DNA of 64,000 nucleotides from assembly GCF_020595055.1 (NCBI RefSeq), contig NZ_JAJDOO010000002.1:186001-250000 (forward strand). Reading direction: 5' to 3'. Below the pieces are notes generated by a model that saw only the letters and a program-made list of their open reading frames with translations, searched no databases and was not told where the DNA came from. Made by a program: the position numbers and the translations under genes. This stretch comes from Desulfosporosinus shakirovi (GTDB lineage: Bacteria; Bacillota; Desulfitobacteriia; Desulfitobacteriales; Desulfitobacteriaceae). This document shows, in pieces, positions 1-8,462 of this stretch; position 1 is the stretch's first letter, and every line of letters begins with the position of its first letter.

Positions 1-348
1 CATGGAAGACAGAATTGACATGGTTCTTACCATTAGGGAATTAGGTATCCGTTCGATCCTGTGAATATGCTGAATCCTATTCCAGGAACGGCTTATGAAA
101 ATAATAAGAAACTTACGAATGAGGATATGTGTAGAATTGTAGCGGTATTCCGCTTCTTGGTACCGAGTGGATTCATTCGTCTTGCCGGCGGCAGAGGATT
201 ATTACCGGATAAGGGAGTAAAATGCTTCCAGTCAGGAGTAAATGCAGCTATTTCAGGAGACATGCTTACCACATCCGGAATTTCTATTGAAAAAGATATG
301 GGACTATTAGAACAATTAGGATATAAGGTTGTGTTGTGGAATGAGTAA
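1..348 (+). pseudogene. bioB: Biotin synthase BioB, C-terminal remnant, frameshifted
   Basis: Two overlapping frames together read as the C-terminal third of biotin synthase, the radical SAM enzyme that inserts sulfur into dethiobiotin. Positions 2-61 read EDRIDMVLTIRELGIRSI and then stop. From 58 the next frame continues with PVNMLNPIPGT, FRFLVPSGFIRLAGGR and the LTTSGISIEKDM ending typical of BioB. Losing one C near position 56-58 explains the break. The N-terminal radical SAM cysteines lie outside the window. The gene is followed without a gap by bioD and bioA remnants, so this is the end of an old biotin operon. The same kind of damage in all three genes makes natural decay likelier than one sequencing error. 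Confidence 0.85.
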
Positions 349-456
349 GGGGATTTTTATTACAACAACAAGAACGAATGTTGGGAAACGTTTGTTACTG
401 GATTAATGGTGAAAAAGTTACGTGAAGCAGGATACTATAAAGTCGCAATTGGATAA
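341..456 (+). pseudogene. bioD: Dethiobiotin synthetase BioD, N-terminal remnant
   Basis: An ATG overlapping the bioB stop opens MSKGIFITTTRTNVGKR, clearly the start of dethiobiotin synthetase (family form MSKGIFITGTDTNVGKT, the P-loop). The frame breaks after the P-loop: the continuation FVTGLMVKKLREAG is one frame away and soon ends at a stop. Even in the P-loop the expected glycine, aspartate and threonine are changed to T, R and R, which should abolish ATP binding. Only about 38 codons remain of roughly 220. The rest is deleted, and bioA-like sequence follows directly. This is a dead gene. Confidence 0.8.
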
Positions 457-1595
457 GTTAGAGCACGTTATCTTTGCAAACTTTTCTCATTAGCCAGCAA
501 TCACTCTTTGCCAACAGTTAATTGAGATTATTCTCTGAAGGACTTAGTAAATTTAACTTTTCGGATAATGGTTCAGCAACTTTAGAATGCGCATTAAAGA
601 TGAGTTTTCAATATCAGTATCAGACAGGACATGAAAAGAAAACTAAATTCACGTGTCTGACAGAAGGCTATCATGGAGAAACTATAGGAGTGTTATCGGT
701 AGGAAGCGTAGATTTATATGCGAAAATCTATAAGCCTATGTTAATGGACACTATTCATATGCAAGCTCCCGACTGTTACAGATGTCCTTGTGAAAAATGC
801 AGAGACAGTTGTAATGTTGAATGTTTTGAACATGCTGAAAAGGCCTTCGCAGAGTATGCAGATGAAATCCGTGTAATCATAGTAGAGCCTTTGTTGCAAG
901 GAAGCGCAGGTATGAGAATCTACCCTGCAATCTATCTAAAGAAACTTTGTTTATTATGTGATATGTATAACGCAATTTTAATTGCGGATGAAATCGCAAC
1001 AGGGTTTGGTAGAACAGGAAAAATGTTTGCCTTTGATCATGCCGGGGTAAGCCCTGACATAATGTGTATTTCAAAAAGGATGACAGGCGGATATATTCCA
1101 ATGGCTATTACTATCACGACAGATAAGATTTATGAGGCATTTTACGCAGATTATTAAATGAAGGAAAAGCATTCATGCACAGCCATACTTATAGCGGAAA
1201 TCCTCTTGGATGTTCGGCAGCATTAGCTGTTCAGAAAATATTTAGAAAAGACCAAATAATGGTAAAATATGCAATAAGAGCTGAATATATTCACAATGCG
1301 TTAAATGAAGCATTATTAGATCATCCGCATATAGGAGAAATTTAGACATATCGGCTTAGTGAATGCTATGGAATTGGTAATCGATAAGAAGACAAAGGAA
1401 GCCTATGATTCTAACGTTAGAATAAGTTATCAGATTTACAAGAAAGCTTTAGGGAAAGGTCTCATCTTAAGACCACTCGGAAATGTGTTATATTTTAATC
1501 CGCCATTGATTATCAATGAAGAGGAACTAGATAAAGCAGTAGTTATTTGTGCTGAGTCAATTAAAGAAGTTATAGATTCCCTTAGAAGTCGATGA
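456..1595 (+). pseudogene. bioA: Adenosylmethionine-8-amino-7-oxononanoate aminotransferase BioA, broken
   Basis: Pieces in several frames join into a BioA-like class III aminotransferase (8-amino-7-oxononanoate to 7,8-diaminononanoate). LEHVIFANFSHQPAI lies at 457-500 with an internal stop, followed by a long open segment 522-1157 with the PLP region (ADEIATGFGRTG, then ISKRMTGGYIP, which keeps the lysine). HSHTYSGNPLGCSAALAV lies near 1173-1230 in another frame, and the C-terminal part (MELVIDKKTKEAYD to about 1595) in a further frame after a stop. The first 60 or so residues are missing. At least three frame breaks and a missing N-terminus mean it is not functional. Biotin would have to be taken up or made elsewhere. 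Confidence 0.85.
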
Positions 1596-1616
1596 AAGTC
1601 TTGAGGGTGCATATCA

Positions 1617-1787
1617 ATGTACGATCTCAAGGCTTTATTACATTTTGAAAAGAAATTTCCATACAGATCTTTAGACAATATCCGTTACGTTGTTTCTGAA
1701 AAAATAATTACCTTGGTGTTGTCTCAAAAATCGGATAACCTTAGGGTGGTGGAAGAAAAGCTAACAACTATGTTCTGGAAATTTTAA
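1617..1787 (+). other. Possible small ORF, 56 residues, unrecognised
   Basis: An ATG at 1617 opens a 56-codon frame (begins MYDLKALLHFEKK) just after the bioA remnant. I recognise no family. It has only a weak ribosome binding site (TTGAGGG about 10 bases upstream) and sits in decayed DNA, so it may be a fragment of a lost gene rather than a working one. The following 1790-2040 holds no gene that I can see. Confidence 0.15.
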
Positions 1788-2040
1788 CTTAATAATTGAT
1801 ACAATTTAAGTCCAGTAATAACAGTGGGCTTTTTGCTTACAATGATCTTATTAGTGATTACGCAACGGATAAAAGCCCGTTTGTTGGAAGGGTATAATAT
1901 ATTAGCATAAGCAGACACTAAAAAAGGTTGCCTTGTGTTGGAATCGAATGTTGAACAAAAGTATCATAGAATCCCTAGGGCATTTTTACTATGTAAAAGA
2001 AACAACTAGGATACAATAAGAAAAAAGAGAAGGAGATGCG

Positions 2041-3516
2041 ATGACAAGGGAAAAAGCGATAATAGAAACAGGATGGAACTTAGACAACAGTTATGCACGT
2101 CTGCCAAAGTCATTTTTCACCAGCCTCAACCCAATTCCCGTTCGCTCTCCCAAGTTGATTATTCTCAATTATCCGTTGGCAACAGCCCTAGGGTTGGACT
2201 TCCAAGCGTTGAAAAGCATTGATGGCGTTGCAGTGTTTGCGGGCAACCGAATTCCTGAAGGCGCTTACCCTCTTGCTCAAGCATACGGTGGACATCAATT
2301 CGGGCATTTTGCTTTGTTAGGGGACGGCCGTGCACTGTTGCTTGGCGAACAGATCACTCCCAAAGGGGAGCGGGTTGATATTCAGCTTAAGGGCTCAGGT
2401 CCAACCCCATATTCCCGTCGGGGAGATGGCAGAGCAGCGCTTGGACCGATGCTGCGCGAATATATCATCAGCGAAGCAATGCATGCTCTTGGTATTCCTA
2501 CCACCCGCAGTCTTGCGGTGGTGACAACCGGAGAGTCAGTAATCCGCAAAACCAAGCTTCCGGGTGCAATTCTAACCCGCGTGGCTGCCAGTCATCTGCG
2601 GGTCGGCACCTTTCAATACGTCTCAGAATGGGGCGCGGTCGAGGAGCTCAGGGTTTTAGCTGATTACACATTGCAACGACATTATCCAGACGTTGCTGAT
2701 GCCCCGAACCGCTATCTTTTGTTGCTTCAGGAAGTGATCAAGCGTCAGGCCGAATTGATTGCCAAATGGCAACTCGTTGGCTTCATTCACGGGGTGATGA
2801 ATACCGACAACATGACCCTTAGTGGAGAAACCATTGATTATGGTCCTTGCGCCTTCATGGATACCTATGACCCTGCAACAGTATTCAGTTCAATTGACGT
2901 TCAAGGTCGCTATGCCTATGGCAATCAACCGAATATTGCCGCATGGAATCTCGCCAGATTTGCTGAAACCCTATTGCCGCTGGTGCATGACGATCAAGAA
3001 GAAGCTATTAAACTGGCCCAGGATGCGATTTCGGACTTTACTGACTTGTATCACCGTAATTGGCTCGCAGGAATGAGAGCCAAACTGGGTATAGTTAACG
3101 AAGAGATCGAGGATGAATCCCTTATTGAAGGTCTGCTCAAGATGATGCAGAAGTATCGTGCGGACTATACTAATATTTTCCGCGCGTTAACTTTTGACAG
3201 ACTGGAGGATTCGGTTCTGTCTGGCACCCAAGAATTTGGTCAGTGGCATGAGCGGTGGCAGGCCAGACTTGGCAGGCAACAGGAATCGAAAACCTCTTCC
3301 CATCAATTGATGCGGAACGCCAATCCTGCACTAATCCCTCGCAACCACCAAGTAGAAGCTGCACTGGAAGCCGCGGCTAAACAAGAAGACTACAGCGTAA
3401 TGGAACAACTTCTTGATGTTCTTTCAAACCCCTACGCACACTCCCCCGAACAGGCTGATTATTGTACATTGCCAGAGCTATCAAGCCAACCTTACCGAAC
3501 TTTTTGCGGTACCTGA
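2041..3516 (+). CDS. selO: SelO/YdiU family protein adenylyltransferase (UPF0061)
   Basis: A 491-residue, full-length member of the SelO pseudokinase family, which transfers AMP from ATP to Ser/Thr/Tyr side chains and takes part in redox responses. Visible family blocks are [17 protein letters not shown] (about residues 81-97), [20 protein letters not shown] (about 112-131), the catalytic-loop segment [10 protein letters not shown] (about 253-262) and the metal-binding DYGP (about 267-270). The protein ends in YRTFCGT, the usual bacterial C-terminus where animal SelO carries selenocysteine. The ATG at 2041 follows GAGAAGGAGATGCG, a good ribosome binding site. The gene stands alone between the bio remnants and a terminator. 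Its codon use is more G+C-rich than its neighbours, which would fit transfer. Confidence 0.93.
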   Translation: MTREKAIIETGWNLDNSYARLPKSFFTSLNPIPVRSPKLIILNYPLATALGLDFQALKSIDGVAVFAGNRIPEGAYPLAQAYGGHQFGHFALLGDGRALLLGEQITPKGERVDIQLKGSGPTPYSRRGDGRAALGPMLREYIISEAMHALGIPTTRSLAVVTTGESVIRKTKLPGAILTRVAASHLRVGTFQYVSEWGAVEELRVLADYTLQRHYPDVADAPNRYLLLLQEVIKRQAELIAKWQLVGFIHGVMNTDNMTLSGETIDYGPCAFMDTYDPATVFSSIDVQGRYAYGNQPNIAAWNLARFAETLLPLVHDDQEEAIKLAQDAISDFTDLYHRNWLAGMRAKLGIVNEEIEDESLIEGLLKMMQKYRADYTNIFRALTFDRLEDSVLSGTQEFGQWHERWQARLGRQQESKTSSHQLMRNANPALIPRNHQVEAALEAAAKQEDYSVMEQLLDVLSNPYAHSPEQADYCTLPELSSQPYRTFCGT

Positions 3517-3575
3517 TATAGAAGTATTAAGGACGATTCTTTCTTAAGTCATTCAAAGTTAATCACTAAGCATCT

Positions 3576-3621
3576 GAAGTTCCGGATTGTTTTTTAAGAC
3601 AGTCTGGAACTTTCATTTTTC
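3576..3621 (+). terminator. Rho-independent terminator after selO
   Basis: AAGTTCCGGATTGT pairs with ACAGTCTGGAACTT (with G-U pairs) around a T-rich loop and is followed by a T-rich tail. It lies 60 bases past the selO stop codon. Confidence 0.7.
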
Positions 3622-3660
3622 TTGTTTTTTCCTCGACATGGAAGGAAATTATGTCATAGC

Positions 3661-3721
3661 AGTTATTGACATATGTTCAATACAGAGTATAATTAATTAT
3701 AAAGGGCATATGTCAATAACT
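3661..3721 (+). promoter_or_regulatory. Sigma-A promoter inside a 15-bp perfect inverted repeat (candidate operator)
   Basis: AGTTATTGACATATG at 3661-3675 is repeated exactly in reverse complement at 3707-3721. The left arm holds a consensus -35 TTGACA (3666-3671). A consensus TATAAT (3688-3693) follows after 16 bases, between the arms. TTGACATATGTTCAA (3666-3680) is itself nearly palindromic. The right arm ends just before GAGGAGG. A regulator binding either arm would cover the -35 box or block the leader. The gene controlled is the small cysteine ORF at 3751 or a lost gene. Confidence 0.7.
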
Positions 3722-3750
3722 ACGAGGAGGTAAATTTATGTCAGGTAGAG

Positions 3751-3927
3751 ATGGAACAGGTTAAAAGGAAAGCAAAGGTGAAAGAAGGACGCTCCTTTTA
3801 CTTTTGTCAAGACAATTGTACTCTGATGTCCGATGAGTATGAAACAATACAACTCATCGACTTAGAAGGGTTGTGCAGGAAGAGTTGCCGACCAAATGAA
3901 AATCCAACGAACTTTTCAACATTTTAA
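3751..3927 (+). CDS. Small cysteine-containing protein, 58 residues, unrecognised
   Basis: The frame opens at ATG 3751 and begins MEQVKRKAKVKEG, with four cysteines (FCQDNC, then LCRKSC) that could bind a metal. I know no family for it. Its translation signal is odd. The strong GAGGAGG at 3724-3730 suits a different ATG at 3738, whose frame (MSGRDGTG, then stop) looks like the start of a DUF5320-type protein that has been cut short. The 58-residue frame may therefore be real, read by coupling or reinitiation, or be a by-product of decay. The strong promoter just upstream argues that something here is expressed. Confidence 0.4.
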   Translation: MEQVKRKAKVKEGRSFYFCQDNCTLMSDEYETIQLIDLEGLCRKSCRPNENPTNFSTF

Positions 3928-4016
3928 TAATGATTAGAGAAAATTATCACATAAATCTTTTAGAATTTTAAATATTGTGTTCGCCTTATTTAACAAATAA
4001 TTGAGGAGGAGACATT

Positions 4017-4205
4017 ATGATTGCTGTAGTAAACCAGGACGAATGCATCGGGTGTGAATCATGCCCTGAATTCTGTCCTGAGGTTTTTAAGATGGGGGCC
4101 GACGGGTTAGCAGTAGCTTATACAAACCCAGTCCCTAGTGAGTGTGAGGCAGCGGCCAAAGAAGCTGCCGAGGGTTGCCCGGCACATTGTATTGCTATTG
4201 AATAG
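4017..4205 (+). CDS. Single [4Fe-4S] ferredoxin, 62 residues
   Basis: A short soluble ferredoxin of the one-cluster type. Cys10, Cys13 and Cys16 (CIGCESC) plus the CP near the C-terminus (EGCPAHC) are the expected four ligands. Cys20 and another cysteine may form the disulfide known in this family. The acidic, alanine-rich second half is normal for the family. ATG 4017 follows TTGAGGAGGAGACATT, an excellent ribosome binding site. It lies 73 bases upstream of the iron-sulfur protein at 4279, to which it could donate or from which it could accept electrons. It is probably co-transcribed with that gene, as no terminator lies between them. Confidence 0.92.
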   Translation: MIAVVNQDECIGCESCPEFCPEVFKMGADGLAVAYTNPVPSECEAAAKEAAEGCPAHCIAIE

Positions 4206-4278
4206 TTAAGTAATGAGCGAAGTTTCAAAGAGCAGAATTTGAGGGCTTTGACTAAAGTCAATCGGAGGTGAACATTAG

Positions 4279-5508
4279 TTGGGAGAACCAATAAGAGTTA
4301 AAAGTTTAGATCCGACTTTACGTGATGAAGTGGCTGAATTATTGAATGGCTATGATTTTTCTAATTGCCTCACTTGTGGTATGTGTACAGCTGGCTGTAT
4401 TTATAGCGATCTGCATAAGGATCAGGACCCTCGTAAATTCATACGCAAAGTTGTCCTTGGTATGCGAGAAGAAGCGGAAAACGACCCCTTTATTTGGAAT
4501 TGTACAATGTGTAATCGATGTACCGTGGAATGCCCAATGGGAGTGAATATCAACGCACTCACGAGAGCCTTTCGAGGAAAAGTGGCTAAGGCGCCGGGTT
4601 ATCTGCAAGTTATTGCTGATGATCATATACGGACAGGTAACCAGATGGGTGTTGAACAAATTGATTATGATGAGACATTAGAATGGATTGAAGAAATGAT
4701 GCAGGAAGAGCTGAAAGATCCGACTTATAAGATTCCTTTAGATGTGCCTAATGCAGATTTCTTCTTTGGATTCAATGCTCGGGAGATTAAACATTATCCA
4801 GCTGATCTGCAAAGTATTTTGAATGTTTTTCATGCGGCCAAAGCAAACTTTACGATCAGCTCTAAACGGTGGGATGCTACTAATATTTGTTTGTTCACGG
4901 GTAAAAACGATGAATTCGATCAAATTTCACGCCCGATGTTTGAAGAAGCTGAGAGGCTAAACTCTAAGGAAATTATTGTCACAGAATGCGGCCATGCTTT
5001 CCGATCGACCAGAGTGTTTGCGCGTGATTACTGGAAAGGGAAACAGTTCCCTGTTCGCCATATAATGGAGTTGTATGCCGATTGGATTAAAGACGGTACA
5101 TTAGTGCTAGATAAGACCAGAAATACAATCCCAGTAACTCTACATGATCCCTGTAATACGGTTCGTAAAGAGGGGATTGTTGAACCTCAGCGCTATGTGT
5201 TGAGCAATACTGTAATGGATTTTCGCGAAATGTTTCCTAACAAGGAGTATAACCTTTGTTGTGGAGCTGGCGGAGGAGCGGGTGCCGTAGCTGAAACTAA
5301 AGCAATGCGTATGGTAAAAGCCAAACCTAAAGTTGATCAATTAGTGGCTACAGGCGCGACAATTGGATGTATCCCTTGCCATAACTGTATGGACCAGTTT
5401 GTTGATATGAATAAGCATTACAAACTGGGTATGAAAATGATGCATCTCACTGCCTTAATAGAAATTGCATTGGGTTTAGTAGATGAGGAGAAGCAATTTA
5501 CTCATTAA
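4279..5508 (+). CDS. DsrK/HdrD-like iron-sulfur protein (two 4Fe-4S motifs plus CCG domain)
   Basis: A 409-residue cytoplasmic protein of the HdrD/DsrK/TmcB group. The N-terminal part has two [4Fe-4S] motifs, CLTCGMC...C (about residues 32-42) and CTMCNRCTVECP (about 76-87). The C-terminal part has one clear CCG module: HDPC, LCCGAGGG and CIPCHNC (about 290-376). Such modules bind the special [4Fe-4S] cluster used for thiol/disulfide chemistry in heterodisulfide reductases. There is no membrane segment. The start is TTG 4279 behind CGGAGGTG. With the ferredoxin upstream and a polyferredoxin downstream it suggests an electron-transfer module. The substrate cannot be told from sequence, and it is not next to DsrM, O or P genes. 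Confidence 0.85.
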   Translation: MGEPIRVKSLDPTLRDEVAELLNGYDFSNCLTCGMCTAGCIYSDLHKDQDPRKFIRKVVLGMREEAENDPFIWNCTMCNRCTVECPMGVNINALTRAFRGKVAKAPGYLQVIADDHIRTGNQMGVEQIDYDETLEWIEEMMQEELKDPTYKIPLDVPNADFFFGFNAREIKHYPADLQSILNVFHAAKANFTISSKRWDATNICLFTGKNDEFDQISRPMFEEAERLNSKEIIVTECGHAFRSTRVFARDYWKGKQFPVRHIMELYADWIKDGTLVLDKTRNTIPVTLHDPCNTVRKEGIVEPQRYVLSNTVMDFREMFPNKEYNLCCGAGGGAGAVAETKAMRMVKAKPKVDQLVATGATIGCIPCHNCMDQFVDMNKHYKLGMKMMHLTALIEIALGLVDEEKQFTH

Positions 5509-5560
5509 ATCATTAACATTTCGTCAGTAGTAATTGCCTTAGTTTAGGGGAATTAAAGCA

Positions 5561-5602
5561 AAAAGCACAGGCCAAGAAATTCTTGCTTGTGCTTTATATT
5601 TT
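5561..5602 (+). terminator. Terminator after the DsrK/HdrD-like gene
   Basis: AAAGCACAGGCCAAGAA pairs with TTCTTGCTTGTGCTTT (one mismatch and a small bulge), followed by ATATTTTCTT. Confidence 0.75.
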
Positions 5603-5731
5603 CTTGTTTTCCTGCTAACATATTGTTTAGGTCAGTCTTGACATCTAAAGGTTAGTTGAAGGTTGAAGTTTTCTAGGAGGACTCAAGACACCGGATACAG
5701 TGGATTTCGGAGCCTTTGCCTTAGGCTTTTA

Positions 5732-5781
5732 CTAAAAAGGAACCATGCGTAGAAATCCAAGAGGGTTTCCTTTTTTTAAGT
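5732..5781 (+). terminator. Second hairpin with T-tract before the polyferredoxin gene
   Basis: AAAAAGGAACC near 5733-5744 can pair with GGTTTCCTTTTTTT at 5765-5778. It lies in a 350-base gene-free stretch (5509-5858). It could end a small leader transcript or be an attenuator for the gene at 5859; I cannot identify a known riboswitch around it. Confidence 0.45.
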
Positions 5782-5858
5782 TTACCGTGAACTGTATCAC
5801 ACATTATTCATCTTAAAACTATATAATTGAGAATAATTAGCATAGAAGAGGAGAACTT

Positions 5859-6860
5859 ATGTCGAAGCATAAAAACATTTACACTTGGCGCAGACTCATT
5901 CAATTACTATTCACCATTATTGTTGTCTTAATCGGGATTCAATTTACCCGTTTTGTTTACAGCATTACTAATCCAGACACCATGCAGTTCATTGTAAGAC
6001 CGGCGGGAGTGGAGGCATTTCTTCCGATCAGTGCTTTAGTTGCTTTAAAATCATGGCTCGCTAATGGTATCTTTGATCAGATCCACCCGGCCGGACTTGT
6101 GATACTTTTGGCTGCCATGATCGTTTCTCTTTTATGGAAGAGGGCATTTTGTTCTTGGATTTGTCCTTTTGGTACATTATCTGAGGGTTTAGCTTTATTA
6201 GGTAAAAAGATGTTCAAGAGGAATTTTATCCTGCCAAACTGGCTCGATTATCCTTTACGCTCTCTAAAGTATATAATTCTTGCTTTTTTTGTCCTTTTCA
6301 TTTTTGTGCTCATGGATGGAGCTTCAACCTACATGTTTTTACAAACTCCCTATAACATGGTTGCGGATATTAAGATGTTAGACTTTTTTAGGAAGATGAC
6401 TTGGGTAGGATTCAGCGTTGTCATCGGGTTGATGCTGCTTTCCATCCTTATTGAGCATTTCTGGTGCCGGTATCTCTGTCCCTATGGAGCTTTGTTAGGT
6501 TTATTGGGCATGTTAAGCCCTTGGAAGATCCGAAGAGAGTCTCTCTCATGTATATCTTGCGAAAGATGTTCGATCTCTTGTCCGAACCGAATTAAAGTGG
6601 ATAAAGCACTAACCGTTTGGTCACCGGAGTGTACTGGGTGTTTAGATTGTGTGGAGCAGTGCCCGGTAAACAACACTTTAAGATTTGATCTTCCTAAGAC
6701 TACGTTCCCTTTGTCACCAAGGATGTTGGCTCTGGGAGTAGTTGTTGTATGGATCGCTTTAGTCGGTGTTGCTAAACTGACTGGCTATTGGGAAACGAGT
6801 ATCTCAACGGAAATGTATAAGATGTTAATCCCAAGTATGGACCAGTTAAATCACTTTTAA
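5859..6860 (+). CDS. Membrane-bound polyferredoxin, NapH/YccM/NosR-like
   Basis: A 333-residue membrane protein with about five or six hydrophobic segments. It has two membrane-interface CxxxCP motifs (CSWICPFG at about residues 99-106 and CRYLCPYG at about 203-210), the hallmark of the NapH/NosR group. Two [4Fe-4S] ferredoxin motifs follow, CISCERCSISCP (about 229-240) and CTGCLDCVEQCP (about 257-268). A last transmembrane helix and a short tail end the protein. The family passes electrons between quinol or flavoprotein partners and reductases across the membrane. AGAGGAGA precedes ATG 5859. It stands alone, so its partner is unknown. Confidence 0.88.
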   Translation: MSKHKNIYTWRRLIQLLFTIIVVLIGIQFTRFVYSITNPDTMQFIVRPAGVEAFLPISALVALKSWLANGIFDQIHPAGLVILLAAMIVSLLWKRAFCSWICPFGTLSEGLALLGKKMFKRNFILPNWLDYPLRSLKYIILAFFVLFIFVLMDGASTYMFLQTPYNMVADIKMLDFFRKMTWVGFSVVIGLMLLSILIEHFWCRYLCPYGALLGLLGMLSPWKIRRESLSCISCERCSISCPNRIKVDKALTVWSPECTGCLDCVEQCPVNNTLRFDLPKTTFPLSPRMLALGVVVVWIALVGVAKLTGYWETSISTEMYKMLIPSMDQLNHF

Positions 6861-7034
6861 GGTTATAATCCATTCCGTAAAATATACTCCAGAGAGTGTT
6901 TAAATACTTGAAAGTTAAGTGGCTAAGATTTTTGACTTTCTTAAAAGTGAGTCTCGATTGAAGAGACCGTAAACCATAATGCTAAGAGGAAAAGCTACGA
7001 CAGCCTCGGAGAAGGAATGAAATGGTGAAGTAAT

Positions 7035-7345
7035 TCTTATAATGCCAAAGAAACAGTAAATACTATTGTGAGGTGACCTATGAAGATTGGAAATTCTCGT
7101 TAGAGAAGATACTATGATGAAGTGTACAGGAAAGGGCTGCTTGAACACTCTCCTTCGGAGAAAAGATGCTTTTGCTGGATATAATGAAGAAATAGAGTTG
7201 CTGACTTTGATTTAAATCGTAAGATTGAGAAAATGCTTGAAGCCGGCATTGAGAATATTTCACATCTCCTCCTGCTTAAGAGGAAAGTCCCTTGCCGGCC
7301 GGCAAAACGAAGATTATTTAGAATGGATGTAGTATACTGAATAAA
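7035..7345 (+). pseudogene. Decayed coding sequence, unrecognised
   Basis: The 530 bases between the polyferredoxin and the K+ channel hold no intact gene, but protein-like stretches alternate between frames. Examples are YYCEVTYEDWKFSLEKIL, then YDEVYRKGLLEHSPSEK, then LNRKIEKMLEAGIENIS. They are charged, helical and free of low-complexity bias, as expected for a gene broken by several frameshifts. I cannot name the family. Confidence 0.35.
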
Positions 7346-7392
7346 TATCGATCTGATGTAATAAGTACAGACTGAAAATGGAGATTTCATAT

Positions 7393-8217
7393 ATGGGGAC
7401 CGACCAAAAGAGCTTATCTCTGAAAGAGAAATTATTTATAATTATATTCAAGGCCGATACCAGAGCTGGACGGGCTTTTGATATTGCACTTCTATGGCTG
7501 ATACTAATAAGTATTTTAAGTATCTTTTTGGAATCTTTGCCGAGTTTATCTAAAGATTACTTAGAGTATCTTTATTGGATTGAATGGGTCATCACAGTTC
7601 TGTTTACGATTGAATACATTGCCAGAATATGTATTGTAAGAAGTAAATTAAAATACCTGAAAAGTTTCTTCGGCATCATAGATTTGCTAGCCATACTACC
7701 AGCATACTTAAGTATTTTTATTGCCGGAAGTCAGTTCGCTTTGATCTTAAGGATTTTTCGCTTGTTGAGGGTATTTCGAGTCTTAAATCTTGGAAGATAT
7801 GTTGGTGAATCTTATTCTTTACTTAATGCGCTGAAAGCTAGCAGGTTTAAAATCACTGTTTTCCTAGAAGCTGTTTTAGTTATTGTAGTAATTGTGGGAA
7901 CACTAATGTATTTGATCGAGGGAGAGATCAGTGGTTTTGATAGTATACCTATATCTGTATACTGGACAATCGTAACGCTTACCACGGTCGGTTTCGGCGA
8001 TATCACTCCGATCACTCCACTTGGAAGGGTAGTAGCTTCTTTGCTGATGCTCCTTGGTTATGGAGTAATCGCAGTTCCTACTGGAATTGTTTCTAGTGAA
8101 CTGGCGAGAACCAGATCAACAAAGGGTAATGAGCGATCCTGCCCCAGTTGCAGTATAATAATTGAAGATGAAGATGCAAACTACTGTAAGAATTGTGGAC
8201 AAGAACTAGAACATTAA
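7393..8217 (+). CDS. Six-TM voltage-gated-type potassium channel with C-terminal zinc ribbon
   Basis: A 274-residue ion channel subunit. Six transmembrane segments are visible. The fourth is an arginine-bearing voltage-sensor-like helix (LRIFRLLRVFRVLNLGR, about residues 120-136). The pore loop carries the K+ selectivity filter TTVGFGD (about 198-204). After the last helix a short cytoplasmic tail holds CPSC and CKNC pairs spaced like a zinc ribbon. The ATG at 7393 is preferred to the in-frame ATG at 7378, because GGAG at 7380-7383 then lies 9 bases upstream. It is a single-gene unit closed by a clear terminator. It would be a K+ channel of the Kch/KvAP-like class in the inner membrane. Confidence 0.88.
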   Translation: MGTDQKSLSLKEKLFIIIFKADTRAGRAFDIALLWLILISILSIFLESLPSLSKDYLEYLYWIEWVITVLFTIEYIARICIVRSKLKYLKSFFGIIDLLAILPAYLSIFIAGSQFALILRIFRLLRVFRVLNLGRYVGESYSLLNALKASRFKITVFLEAVLVIVVIVGTLMYLIEGEISGFDSIPISVYWTIVTLTTVGFGDITPITPLGRVVASLLMLLGYGVIAVPTGIVSSELARTRSTKGNERSCPSCSIIIEDEDANYCKNCGQELEH

Positions 8218-8222
8218 TATAT

Positions 8223-8260
8223 CCAGATCGCCCTATTAGGGCGGTCTGGTTTTGTTTTTA
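8223..8260 (+). terminator. Terminator after the K+ channel gene
   Basis: CCAGATCGCCCT and AGGGCGGTCTGG form a 12-bp stem (one G-U pair), followed by TTTTGTTTTT. Confidence 0.9.
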
Positions 8261-8359
8261 TCAATGTTAACTTTTGTTATTGGGAGGAATTGCAGAAAAG
8301 ATGCCGAATATTGTATGCATAACATATAATCTGTAGGTATCACTCGAATTATCAGTCAT

Positions 8360-8385
8360 CAGCTTTTGTTGATCAACAAAAGCTG
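8360..8385. repeat. 26-bp perfect palindrome upstream of the DUF4317 gene
   Basis: CAGCTTTTGTTGA followed directly by its reverse complement TCAACAAAAGCTG. It lies about 80 bases upstream of the next start codon and has no T-tract, so an operator is as likely as a terminator. The TTGATCAA centre lacks the four-base spacer of an Fnr box. Confidence 0.6.
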
Positions 8386-8462
8386 GAATTGTTTTAGATT
8401 GATTATTTGCTGGAGAGGCCGGAGTGTTCAGCCTAAGGATTTAATAAAAGGGAGATAGATGA

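Noticed and set aside
5509-5858. Riboswitch before the polyferredoxin gene
   Set aside because: Two hairpins are present, but no aptamer that I know could be recognised; they are reported as terminators only.
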